Positions 1 to 5,006 of a stretch of DNA of 6,963 nucleotides are shown here, in pieces. Under the pieces are notes generated by a model. The model was not told the DNA's origin. It searched no databases and saw only the letters and a program-made list of their open reading frames with translations. Position 1 is the stretch's first letter, and each line of letters starts with the position of its first letter. The translations under genes and the position numbers were made by a program. This stretch comes from CAG-390 sp045541375 (GTDB taxonomy: Bacteria > Bacillota > Clostridia > Oscillospirales > CAG-272), in contig JAZQJB010000106.1 in NCBI GenBank assembly GCA_045541375.1, positions 1 through 6,963 on the forward strand, in the 5' to 3' direction.

Positions 1-109
1 GCGCAGCCCCCTTCAAAAGAAACGATGTCATCCTGAGGCGGCGCCCGCAGGCTGCCTTGCCGCCGAAGGATCTCGTGACGCGCAAATTGTTCTTTGCGCG
101 TCGCGGTGC
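1..109 (+). repeat. Structured intergenic repeat, left copy (cut by window edge)
   Basis: This non-coding repeat is also present inverted at 277-389. Shared blocks, in order, are GTCATCCTGAGG (27-38), GCGCCCGCAGGC (41-52), CGAAGGATCTCGT (64-76), a 10-bp hairpin (arms 77-86 and 93-102, loop TTGTTC 87-92) and GCGGTGC (103-109). The outer CCCCCT at 7-12 matches one arm of the outer hairpin of the other copy, so this copy probably continues left of base 1. Weak similarity (GAAG..TCTG) may extend it to about 129. The ATCCT...AGGAT halves make the core an imperfect palindrome. Repeats of this general look are common between genes in gut Clostridia; I do not assign a named family. There is no transposase and no clear target-site duplication. 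Confidence 0.8.
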
Positions 110-159
110 TGGCGAAGTGGTCTGTACTGCACCAAAAACTAAATATATATGAAAATGGA

Positions 160-195
160 AAATCACTGTGTAGTTTCAAAATTACACAGTGATTT
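160..195. other. AT-rich 13-bp perfect stem-loop between the repeat copies
   Basis: Arms AAATCACTGTGTA (160-172) and TACACAGTGATTT (183-195) pair perfectly around a 10-base loop. The plus side continues CGTTTATG and the minus side continues TCCATTTTC, so both flanks are T-rich but neither has a clean U-tract. It could be a weak bidirectional terminator or the central hairpin of a composite inverted-repeat element formed with the two flanking copies. The stem itself is certain; its function is not. Confidence 0.5.
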
Positions 196-276
196 CGTTT
201 ATGTTGACTTTAGAATGTGCGAACAAAACACTTTGTCAAAATTATACGGAAATTTACTGCAGACTTCATCGTTATG

Positions 277-389
277 GCACCGCGCTGACCGAGGAACAAC
301 TCGGTCAGCACGAGATCCTTCGTCGCATACGCCTGCGGGCGCTCCTCAGGATGACAACGTTTTTCTTGCAGGGGGCTTCGCCCCCTGCA
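277..389 (-). repeat. Structured intergenic repeat, right copy (inverted)
   Basis: Read on the minus strand, this copy has the same order of blocks as 1-109: a G-rich outer hairpin, GTCATCCTGAGG (355-344), GCGCCCGCAGGC (342-331), CGAAGGATCTCGT (322-310), a 10-bp hairpin (309-300 with 293-284, loop TTGTTC 299-294) and GCGGTGC (283-277). The outer hairpin, 367-389, is TGCAGGGGG-CTTCG-CCCCCTGCA with a perfect 9-bp stem. It has no T-run on either strand, so I read it as part of the repeat and not as a terminator. The stem arms of the inner hairpin differ from the left copy at six of ten positions, yet every base pair is kept. Confidence 0.8.
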
Positions 390-479
390 CCCCTATTAGA
401 AATTGCGAACATAGTTGCTTGACCATTATTGTGCAATTTGACATATTGTTTTTCCATAAACAAGTTTGTCAGCAGTCTG
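390..479. other. Intergenic spacer with no recognised gene
   Basis: This stretch lies between the right repeat copy and the terminator hairpin. TTGAC-like hexamers occur at 419 and 438, but neither has a convincing -10 at 16-18 bases and no rightward gene follows. The segment starting at 397 (TAGAAATTGCGAACA) resembles 211-225 (TAGAATGTGCGAACA) at 13 of 15 positions. The open frames crossing 149-490 run straight through the palindromic repeat and lack a ribosome site, so bases 1-536 as a whole hold no supported coding gene. Confidence 0.6.
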
Positions 480-512
480 GGGCGGGATGAAAATCCCGCC
501 CGCTACTTTTTT
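480..512 (+). terminator. Intrinsic terminator, rightward, GAAA-capped hairpin
   Basis: GGGCGGGAT (480-488) pairs with ATCCCGCCC (493-501) around a GAAA tetraloop. After five bases (GCTAC) comes a run of six T (507-512). The U-tract is on the plus strand only, so it would stop transcription coming from the left. It sits 25 bases past the end of the leftward membrane-protein gene, which reads into the hairpin from the other side with no U-tract. The hairpin could still protect that mRNA's 3' end. No rightward gene that it would serve is visible in the window. Confidence 0.65.
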
Positions 513-536
513 GATTAAATCAGATCACAACGTCAA

Positions 537-3290
537 TTAAAAGATCTTATCATTGTATCTTTTTATTCTTACATTGAATATCTCGTCGATCTGATCGATA
601 TTCAGCAAGCCTTTTTCGTAAGCGTCATTAAGTCCGATGATCTCGCCGTTGTAGCAAATATAGATTCCCGGACTTTGTACCCAATACTCTTTGCCCTCAA
701 ATTCATATTGTTTCACGACAGCCAACATGCCCCGCCTCAAAAGGACAACAGTATCACCGAATTTACCTAAATAACCGCAATAGTAATAATTACTCTCGTT
801 AAACAATTCCTCGCGGTATTTTTCGTACTTTCCCTCGGTCAATTCTTTGGCGGCCTGTTCGGCAAGCTCGGCACCGTAAGTAGACAAATAAGTTTTATAT
901 TCAGTATTATATGAATTATCATAAAAATATTTTGCCCAAATCTCGCGAATAGAGTGCATTTCATCCTCGCTGAGCGGTTCCAATCCTTCGAATTCAAGGT
1001 ATTTTGGCTGCACTTTTTCAACGATTATCTCAGGTTTGACATTTGGGAGTCCAAGATAATCGTTATAAAGCCAATGCCTGCGAGCAATTTCCGCAATATC
1101 ATCCGACGAAAGTATACCGTCTGAATAAGCATTACGCATAAGCAGGAATTCACCGTCAGCATAAATGTATATGCTGCTGGGGTATTTAAAGTACATCGTG
1201 TGTCCGGCAAGATAGTGGGTATTGATAGGATAGCTGCCGTCAGATATGGTGAAAACCACATAACCGTTTACGATACCGTAATACCTGTAGTACTCATACT
1301 TGTCGCTGAAAAGCTTATTCCTATAAAAATCCAGCAAATTGCCTGACTCCCTTTCTGCCATAAACTCGGCTTCTCCGCGGCTCCTATCGGCACATTGCTC
1401 CAATACTGACTCAAAACTGCGCTCGTATCTATACTGAATATAAGTTCTGTCGATCTCTGCCATTTCTTTCTTTGTGATAAGTTCAAGATCTGGCATAAAT
1501 TCAAGATACTGATAGTCTTCCCGCACATAATCATCGAGCGTATACACTTTATTATGCTCCCGCTGTCGCGCTTCGAGCTCCGCGATGTTGTCCTTTGTGA
1601 GAATATTATTCTCATAAGCCTCTGTGACGGTGTAATACTTCGCCTTGTGGCAGACCCATATCTCGCAGACGTGCCCAAACCAAAGCTGATGCTCGCCGAT
1701 GATCTCGCGAGTGATCCTCGTCGTCTTTTTGGTGTGTCGGCAAATGACGATACTCTCTCCGAATCTTGCCAGAACACAATCGCCATATTCTACGGCACAC
1801 ATCTTATCGCTCCACAATCCAAGCAACATGCGCGATTCGACAAATATACTGCCGTCACCCTTTTTTGCAGCCCAAGCGGCATTGATATCCGCCAATTCCT
1901 TTTCGCTTACCGCAGGTTTGATCACTTTTTGAACCAATTGCAGTTTTCTGATCTTCCCTGTTTCAAGATCTATCTCGACCCAAGCACGTCCGCTCTCTAT
2001 TCCAAGCTCGGGAAATGATCCGCAGAAATCGCCTATCATTTTTCCGCAGGCAATGATCTGTTCCGCAGGATAAAAAGCCGTAATATCTGAGTTGCTATAT
2101 ACCTCGCGATCATTCTTGCCGTTGAGTCTGCAATAACGCAAAATGCTTGATTCATGGGTTTCATAATTGCTTGGCTCGGCAGCAAACGGTGAACGATAAT
2201 TAACCTCGCGCAATTCGAAAGGATAGTAATATATTCCGTTATTCATAAGCCAATAGCTTGCGATCCCGCTTATAATGATTTTTGATCTTCCGCTCTTGAC
2301 GTCAACAGCAATAAGATCATTGCCTTGACTGCCGCTTGCAAGAAAGTACAGCTTACCGTCAAGGTATGAGGGATTTATCGCACTCTCGTATTTGGCAATC
2401 TCACCGTTCCAAAGTATTCGTTCGTTTCCGGTTTCGATATTATATGATTTGATTACCGAAATTTCCGTGACCGTGTCGGCAGAAACCTCAGAAGAAGTAT
2501 TGATCGTTATGATCTCCCCGTCTGCGATCATAAAGAGCTCTTCTTCTCCTTCAAAATCTTTGACGACTTCTTCTTCACCGCCCAAGAGCGGAATTCTGCA
2601 TAACTGGCCTCGCGGCTTTACGATGTTGATCGATCTGTAGTAGTAATAATAATCTCCGTAAACATAGCCTTTTCCGATGGTATAGTGATAGGAGATCTCG
2701 CAGAGATCGACCGATTGCATCGTTAAAAGATCAAAAACTGCGACGTAGCTGTTGTGCCCGTTAGTAGGGATGGAGGGATCCATATAAATAAGGGAAGTAT
2801 CCTCATAAACGGTGGAAGTATCCTCATAAATGTAGTAAAGCTTGCCGTCCACAATCTGGGAAAGACATTTTACCTCTTTGCCGGGCACCTCTTCCGTCTT
2901 GCCGCTGAGATCGCGGAGCTCACCCGTTTCGGGCAGATAGCGTGTAAGGCGTCCCGTATCAAGGAAATAAATCTCATCACCGAAGACCTGATAACCCGTT
3001 CTGATAACCTCCGAAGAATCGGTTCTCTCCGATGTAGTAATTGAGCCGGGATTCAAATCGATAATGCCCATAATATATGATACGATCGGGAACACCGCGC
3101 CTACAAGGAGGGCGCAGGCGGCGAGGAGGGCGGCGTATTTTATCGAGCGAATGACTGCCTTTTTCCTCGGCAGAGGCGCGGAGGGCTCGGGGACGGTGAT
3201 ATCGGCGAGCACGTCGGCAAGGACTTCCTCGTCGATATAGTAGAGAGCCTCGAGCAGGCGTCTGTTTTGGAGCTTTATATTGCTTCTCAT
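537..3290 (-). CDS. Single-pass membrane protein with beta-propeller-like region and three C-terminal modules; probable anti-sigma/sensor partner of the ECF sigma factor
   Basis: The product has 917 residues. Residues 1-47 are cytoplasmic, with the anchor LLEALYYIDEEVLADVL (12-28) and basic PRKKAVIRSIK before one hydrophobic segment at about 52-72, so the rest should lie outside the cell. Residues 96-450 show six or seven repeats of the form DGKLYY/DGKLYF followed by a strand and a 'DLETGK' turn. This resembles DUF5050/TolB-like beta-propellers. Residues 461-913 carry three copies of an unassigned module, each ending near an 'IYIYADGEFLLMRNAY'-type strand and a short helix (anchor points 544, 707, 876). 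The start has a strong GGAGG (3304-3300) nine bases upstream, inside the end of the sigma gene, and ATGA overlaps its stop, so translation is probably coupled. The anti-sigma role is inferred from this pairing and topology; I see no zinc-binding ZAS motif. Base composition shifts after about codon 75. Confidence 0.7.
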   Translation of the reverse strand: MRSNIKLQNRRLLEALYYIDEEVLADVLADITVPEPSAPLPRKKAVIRSIKYAALLAACALLVGAVFPIVSYIMGIIDLNPGSITTSERTDSSEVIRTGYQVFGDEIYFLDTGRLTRYLPETGELRDLSGKTEEVPGKEVKCLSQIVDGKLYYIYEDTSTVYEDTSLIYMDPSIPTNGHNSYVAVFDLLTMQSVDLCEISYHYTIGKGYVYGDYYYYYRSINIVKPRGQLCRIPLLGGEEEVVKDFEGEEELFMIADGEIITINTSSEVSADTVTEISVIKSYNIETGNERILWNGEIAKYESAINPSYLDGKLYFLASGSQGNDLIAVDVKSGRSKIIISGIASYWLMNNGIYYYPFELREVNYRSPFAAEPSNYETHESSILRYCRLNGKNDREVYSNSDITAFYPAEQIIACGKMIGDFCGSFPELGIESGRAWVEIDLETGKIRKLQLVQKVIKPAVSEKELADINAAWAAKKGDGSIFVESRMLLGLWSDKMCAVEYGDCVLARFGESIVICRHTKKTTRITREIIGEHQLWFGHVCEIWVCHKAKYYTVTEAYENNILTKDNIAELEARQREHNKVYTLDDYVREDYQYLEFMPDLELITKKEMAEIDRTYIQYRYERSFESVLEQCADRSRGEAEFMAERESGNLLDFYRNKLFSDKYEYYRYYGIVNGYVVFTISDGSYPINTHYLAGHTMYFKYPSSIYIYADGEFLLMRNAYSDGILSSDDIAEIARRHWLYNDYLGLPNVKPEIIVEKVQPKYLEFEGLEPLSEDEMHSIREIWAKYFYDNSYNTEYKTYLSTYGAELAEQAAKELTEGKYEKYREELFNESNYYYCGYLGKFGDTVVLLRRGMLAVVKQYEFEGKEYWVQSPGIYICYNGEIIGLNDAYEKGLLNIDQIDEIFNVRIKRYNDKIF
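2772..2830 (-). repeat. 21-base tandem repeat inside the membrane-protein gene (about three units)
   Basis: The plus-strand words GGAAGTATCCTCATAAA at 2793-2809 and 2814-2830 are identical and 21 bases apart. A third, decayed copy at 2772-2788 matches 13 of 17 positions. They encode three seven-residue units, IYEDTST, VYEDTSL and IYMDPSI (residues 154-174), in the second propeller-like blade. The period is a whole number of codons, so gain or loss of a unit would keep the frame. Confidence 0.8.
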
Positions 3291-3844
3291 ACCGTGAAAC
3301 CTCCTTTTTTCAGCTCTTCGGCGAGCTTTTTTCTTGTTCGGAGGAGCGACATTTTGATGCGGCTCTCGCCGTAGCCGGTCAGCTCCGTGATCTGATTGAT
3401 CTCAAGGGACATCCAATAGCGCAGAACAAAGATCTTTTTGTCGCTTTTGTTCAATTTTTGAAGGGCATCGCTTATGAGCTTGCCCGCGCGCTTTGCCTCG
3501 AACTGATCGGCGAGATCGGTGCCGTCATCGAGCATTGAAAGGAATTCGTCCCCCACTATCTGCACCCTGCCGCCGCGCTTCCAGGCATTTTGCCCGCGCG
3601 AGATCTCGTGGGCGCGGTTTCGAACCGATTTGCCTATGTATGCGCGAAGATCGCGCGGGCAATCGGGCGGTATGCTTTGCCAGAGCGCGAGCATAACGTC
3701 GCTGACACATTCTTCAGCATCCTCGCGGATGGCAAGAATGTTCGATGCGATGTATCTGCAAAGTGAGCCGTATTTCTTTTCGGTCTGCGCCAGCGCTTCC
3801 TCATCGCGTGCGAAGAAGAGTTCTATTATTCTTTTGTCATCCAT
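3287..3844 (-). CDS. ECF-type RNA polymerase sigma factor
   Basis: This alternative sigma factor of the sigma-70 family has 185 residues, a normal ECF length. Region 2 spans roughly residues 12-80, including the helix with DAEECVSDVMLALW (core-binding and -10 region) and RAYIGKSVRNRAHE (promoter melting and -10 recognition). Region 4 spans about 125-178, with the helix-turn-helix QITELTGYGESRIKMSLLRT for -35 binding. An upstream in-frame ATG at 3853 would add three residues, but AAAGGAG (3860-3854) abuts it directly and lies nine bases from the ATG at 3844, so I use 3844. Its tail (KKGGFTV) is encoded by the ribosome site of the next gene, and the two overlap as ATGA. The order sigma then single-pass membrane protein is the classic ECF/anti-sigma arrangement. 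The target regulon cannot be told from here. Confidence 0.9.
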   Translation of the reverse strand: MDDKRIIELFFARDEEALAQTEKKYGSLCRYIASNILAIREDAEECVSDVMLALWQSIPPDCPRDLRAYIGKSVRNRAHEISRGQNAWKRGGRVQIVGDEFLSMLDDGTDLADQFEAKRAGKLISDALQKLNKSDKKIFVLRYWMSLEINQITELTGYGESRIKMSLLRTRKKLAEELKKGGFTV

Positions 3845-3853
3845 TTTTGTCAT

Positions 3854-3860
3854 CTCCTTT
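3854..3860 (-). promoter_or_regulatory. Ribosome binding site that sets the sigma-factor start
   Basis: AAAGGAG on the minus strand ends immediately before the ATG at 3853 (no spacer) and nine bases before the ATG at 3844. Only the second spacing is workable, so the 185-residue form is favoured over the 188-residue form. Confidence 0.7.
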
Positions 3861-3870
3861 CACTAAACAA

Positions 3871-3897
3871 GAAGCGTTTTGAAGCACTCACGTCACC
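3871..3897 (-). promoter_or_regulatory. Candidate ECF-type promoter for the sigma operon
   Basis: On the minus strand GGTGACG (3897-3891) is followed after 14 bases by CGCTTC (3876-3871). This loosely resembles ECF promoters with a GTGAC-like -35 and a CGTC-like -10. It would place the start site about 20 bases before the ATG at 3844, leaving just room for the ribosome site. It would imply autoregulation. No good sigma-A promoter is visible in this gap, but the match is loose. Confidence 0.35.
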
Positions 3898-3941
3898 GAT
3901 TTTTTGAATTTTCAGCTTTATGCACAAATTTTCACGGTGAC
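3892..3941. repeat. Inverted repeat GTCACCG ... CGGTGAC upstream of the sigma operon
   Basis: GTCACCG (3892-3898) and CGGTGAC (3935-3941) are perfect 7-base inverted copies separated by 36 bases. The left arm overlaps the -35-like element of the candidate sigma promoter. It might be a split operator or two copies of a -35-like word in opposite orientation. Confidence 0.4.
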
Positions 3942-3968
3942 TTTTGTGTAAATTGTTGTTGCGATACG

Positions 3969-3982
3969 TTGAGCGCGCTCAA
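3969..3982. other. 14-base perfect palindrome after the metal-regulator gene
   Basis: TTGAGCGCGCTCAA is self-complementary and starts ten bases past the regulator stop codon. As RNA it makes a 5-bp stem with a CGCG loop. Reading leftward, the strand of the regulator, no T-run follows, so it is a poor terminator in that direction. Reading rightward, ACAGATTTTTC follows. It could be a protein-binding site or a weak transcript end. Confidence 0.4.
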
Positions 3983-3991
3983 ACAGATTTT

Positions 3992-4642
3992 TCATTTCTT
4001 CCTCCTGTAATCGCTCGGCGAGATGCCGTATTTTTCCCTGAAAGCGGCGGTGAAACGGCTTGCGCTGTCGAAACCGACGGCGCGGGCTACGTCGCTGACG
4101 CTTGCACCGCCCTCGCGCAAGAGTTTCTCGGCGCGTTCCATTCGGTGCTCCTTGGTGTGCGCCGCTATCGAGGAGCCGTATTCGTCCTTGAAAGCCTTTT
4201 TGAGAGTAGTGGGATTGATGTGGAATTGACGCGAAAGCTCTTCGATGGTCACGCGCTCGGAGATGTGCTCGAGCAGATAATCGTGCACCTTGCGAACGGT
4301 CTCCGCGCTCGTCGCGCCGCCTTCGCTTTCGGGGCAGGCGACCTCCATTATGCTCTCAACGGCGGTGTGCATCGCAAGACCGACCTCGCTGTCGGCGATG
4401 CGGTAGTAGACCTCCTTGCCCTCGCGGCGCGAGTCGATCAGCCCGCATTCTCGAAGTACACGCAGATGATGCGCCACCGCGGGGCCCGAAATGCCGAGCC
4501 TTTCGGAAAGCCCGACGCCGCATTCCTCGCTGTGGCAGAGGATCCAGAATATTTTGATCCTCGTCCCGTCCGCGAGCATCTTGAAAAACTCGGCGGCGGA
4601 TTCGAAATTTTCGTTATCGATATGTGTGTGGAGATGTGCCAT
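3992..4642 (-). CDS. ArsR/SmtB-type metal-responsive regulator fused to a C-terminal AraC-type helix-turn-helix
   Basis: The product has 216 residues and is probably a cytoplasmic metal sensor and repressor. The N-terminal half (about 11-100) is an ArsR/SmtB winged helix: FFKMLADGTRIKIFWIL, then the recognition region LSERLGISGPAVAHHLRVL and the wing REGKEVYYRI. The C-terminal half (about 112-213) is an AraC DNA-binding domain with two helix-turn-helices, IEELSRQFHINPTTLKKAF and VSDVARAVGFDSASRFTAAF, ending in the typical YGISPSDYR. Possible metal ligands are His3, His5 and His7, Cys36, His37, Cys41, Cys66 and Cys103. The usual CVC pair of CadC/ArsR is CGV here. I chose the ATG at 4642 because AAGGAG lies six bases upstream and the ArsR domain starts right after it; the frame is open for 48 more codons upstream but has no such site there. 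It is divergent from the HMA/ATPase genes and probably controls both. Fusions of these two DNA-binding families are unusual. Confidence 0.85.
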   Translation of the reverse strand: MAHLHTHIDNENFESAAEFFKMLADGTRIKIFWILCHSEECGVGLSERLGISGPAVAHHLRVLRECGLIDSRREGKEVYYRIADSEVGLAMHTAVESIMEVACPESEGGATSAETVRKVHDYLLEHISERVTIEELSRQFHINPTTLKKAFKDEYGSSIAAHTKEHRMERAEKLLREGGASVSDVARAVGFDSASRFTAAFREKYGISPSDYRRKK

Positions 4643-4700
4643 TTCCTTCTCCTTTTTGGTAATAAAATTAGCTTTTTTGGTCGCAAAGACCCGCAAACGG

Positions 4701-4729
4701 TTGATTTTTCTTGCTACAAACAGTATAAT
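4701..4729 (+). promoter_or_regulatory. Sigma-A promoter for the HMA protein and efflux ATPase
   Basis: The -35 TTGATT (4701-4706) and a perfect -10 TATAAT (4724-4729) are separated by 17 bases. Transcription should begin near 4736, giving a leader of about 52 bases before the ATG at 4788. The palindromic operator begins just after the start site, a position where a bound repressor would block initiation or early elongation. Confidence 0.8.
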
Positions 4730-4750
4730 ACAAACGTAACAATTAAACAA
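4722..4750 (-). promoter_or_regulatory. Divergent promoter for the ArsR-AraC regulator
   Basis: On the minus strand TTGTTT (4750-4745) and TATACT (4727-4722) are separated by 17 bases. The -10 shares four bases (4724-4727) with the -10 of the opposite promoter, and the -35 lies inside the palindromic operator, so the regulator should repress itself. The predicted leader is about 73 bases. Confidence 0.55.
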
Positions 4751-4762
4751 GCGTTTAATTGT
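4739..4762. promoter_or_regulatory. Palindromic operator for the ArsR-type regulator
   Basis: ACAATTAAAC (4739-4748) and GTTTAATTGT (4753-4762) are perfect inverted repeats around AAGC. An AT-rich imperfect dyad near the start site is the usual binding site of ArsR/SmtB dimers, and this one lies between the regulator and the genes it should control. It covers about +4 to +27 of the efflux transcript and the -35 of the regulator. Binding by this regulator is inferred. Confidence 0.75.
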
Positions 4763-4787
4763 AAAAATTTCAAGGAGACAGGGCATT

Positions 4788-5006
4788 ATGAAAAAGATTT
4801 ATAAGATCGAGGTTGACTGCGCGCATTGTGCCGCGAAGGCGGAGGACGCCGCAAAGAAGGTGGCGGGTGTTGCCGACCTTTCGATCAATTTTATGACACA
4901 GAAAATGACCGTTGTTTTCGCCGACGGCGCGGACGAGGCGAAGGTACTCAAAGAGATCCTTAAGACCTGCCGCAAGGTCGAGCGTCATTTCGACATCGAA
5001 ATGTGA
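4788..5006 (+). CDS. Free-standing heavy-metal-associated (HMA) domain protein
   Basis: This 72-residue protein is one ferredoxin-like HMA domain (beta-alpha-beta-beta-alpha-beta) and nothing else. The metal loop is DCAHC (residues 10-14), with Cys11 and Cys14 as the CxxC pair. The Asp before the first Cys is typical of N-terminal domains of Zn/Cd/Pb ATPases such as ZntA and CadA, rather than copper chaperones. INFMTQKMTV (33-42) is the usual second and third strand. AAGGAG (4772-4777) lies ten bases before the ATG. The stop overlaps the start of the next gene, whose ATPase lacks this domain, so the protein probably serves as its detached metal-binding domain or a cytosolic metal carrier. His13 between the cysteines and Cys61 near the end are extra potential ligands. 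Copper cannot be fully excluded from sequence alone. Confidence 0.88.
   Translation: MKKIYKIEVDCAHCAAKAEDAAKKVAGVADLSINFMTQKMTVVFADGADEAKVLKEILKTCRKVERHFDIEM

Noticed and set aside
367..389. Strong G/C hairpin considered as a terminator
   Set aside because: There is no T-run after it on either strand. Its outer sequence recurs in the other repeat copy, so it belongs to the repeat.
1..389. CRISPR array considered for the repeated blocks
   Set aside because: There are only two copies, in opposite orientation, with no regular spacers and no cas genes.
438..460. TTGACA considered as a -35 box
   Set aside because: No acceptable -10 lies 16-18 bases downstream and no rightward gene follows.
149..490. 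Open reading frame of 113 codons on the plus strand, and an overlapping 77-codon frame
   Set aside because: They run through the stem-loop and the whole palindromic repeat copy, have no ribosome site, and the product resembles no protein I know.
4679..4691. GGTC-GCAAA-GACC stem in the regulator leader, considered as a riboswitch or attenuator
   Set aside because: The stem is only 4 bp, with no alternative pairing or U-tract that I could find.
4643..4786. 48-codon upstream extension of the ArsR-AraC regulator frame
   Set aside because: It would cover both promoters and the operator. The clear ribosome site and the start of the ArsR domain place the true start at 4642.
3944..4804. Plus-strand frame of 286 codons opposite the regulator
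   Set aside because: It overlaps the regulator gene, the operator and the start of the HMA gene, and its translation shows no known fold. The minus strand encodes two clear helix-turn-helix domains.
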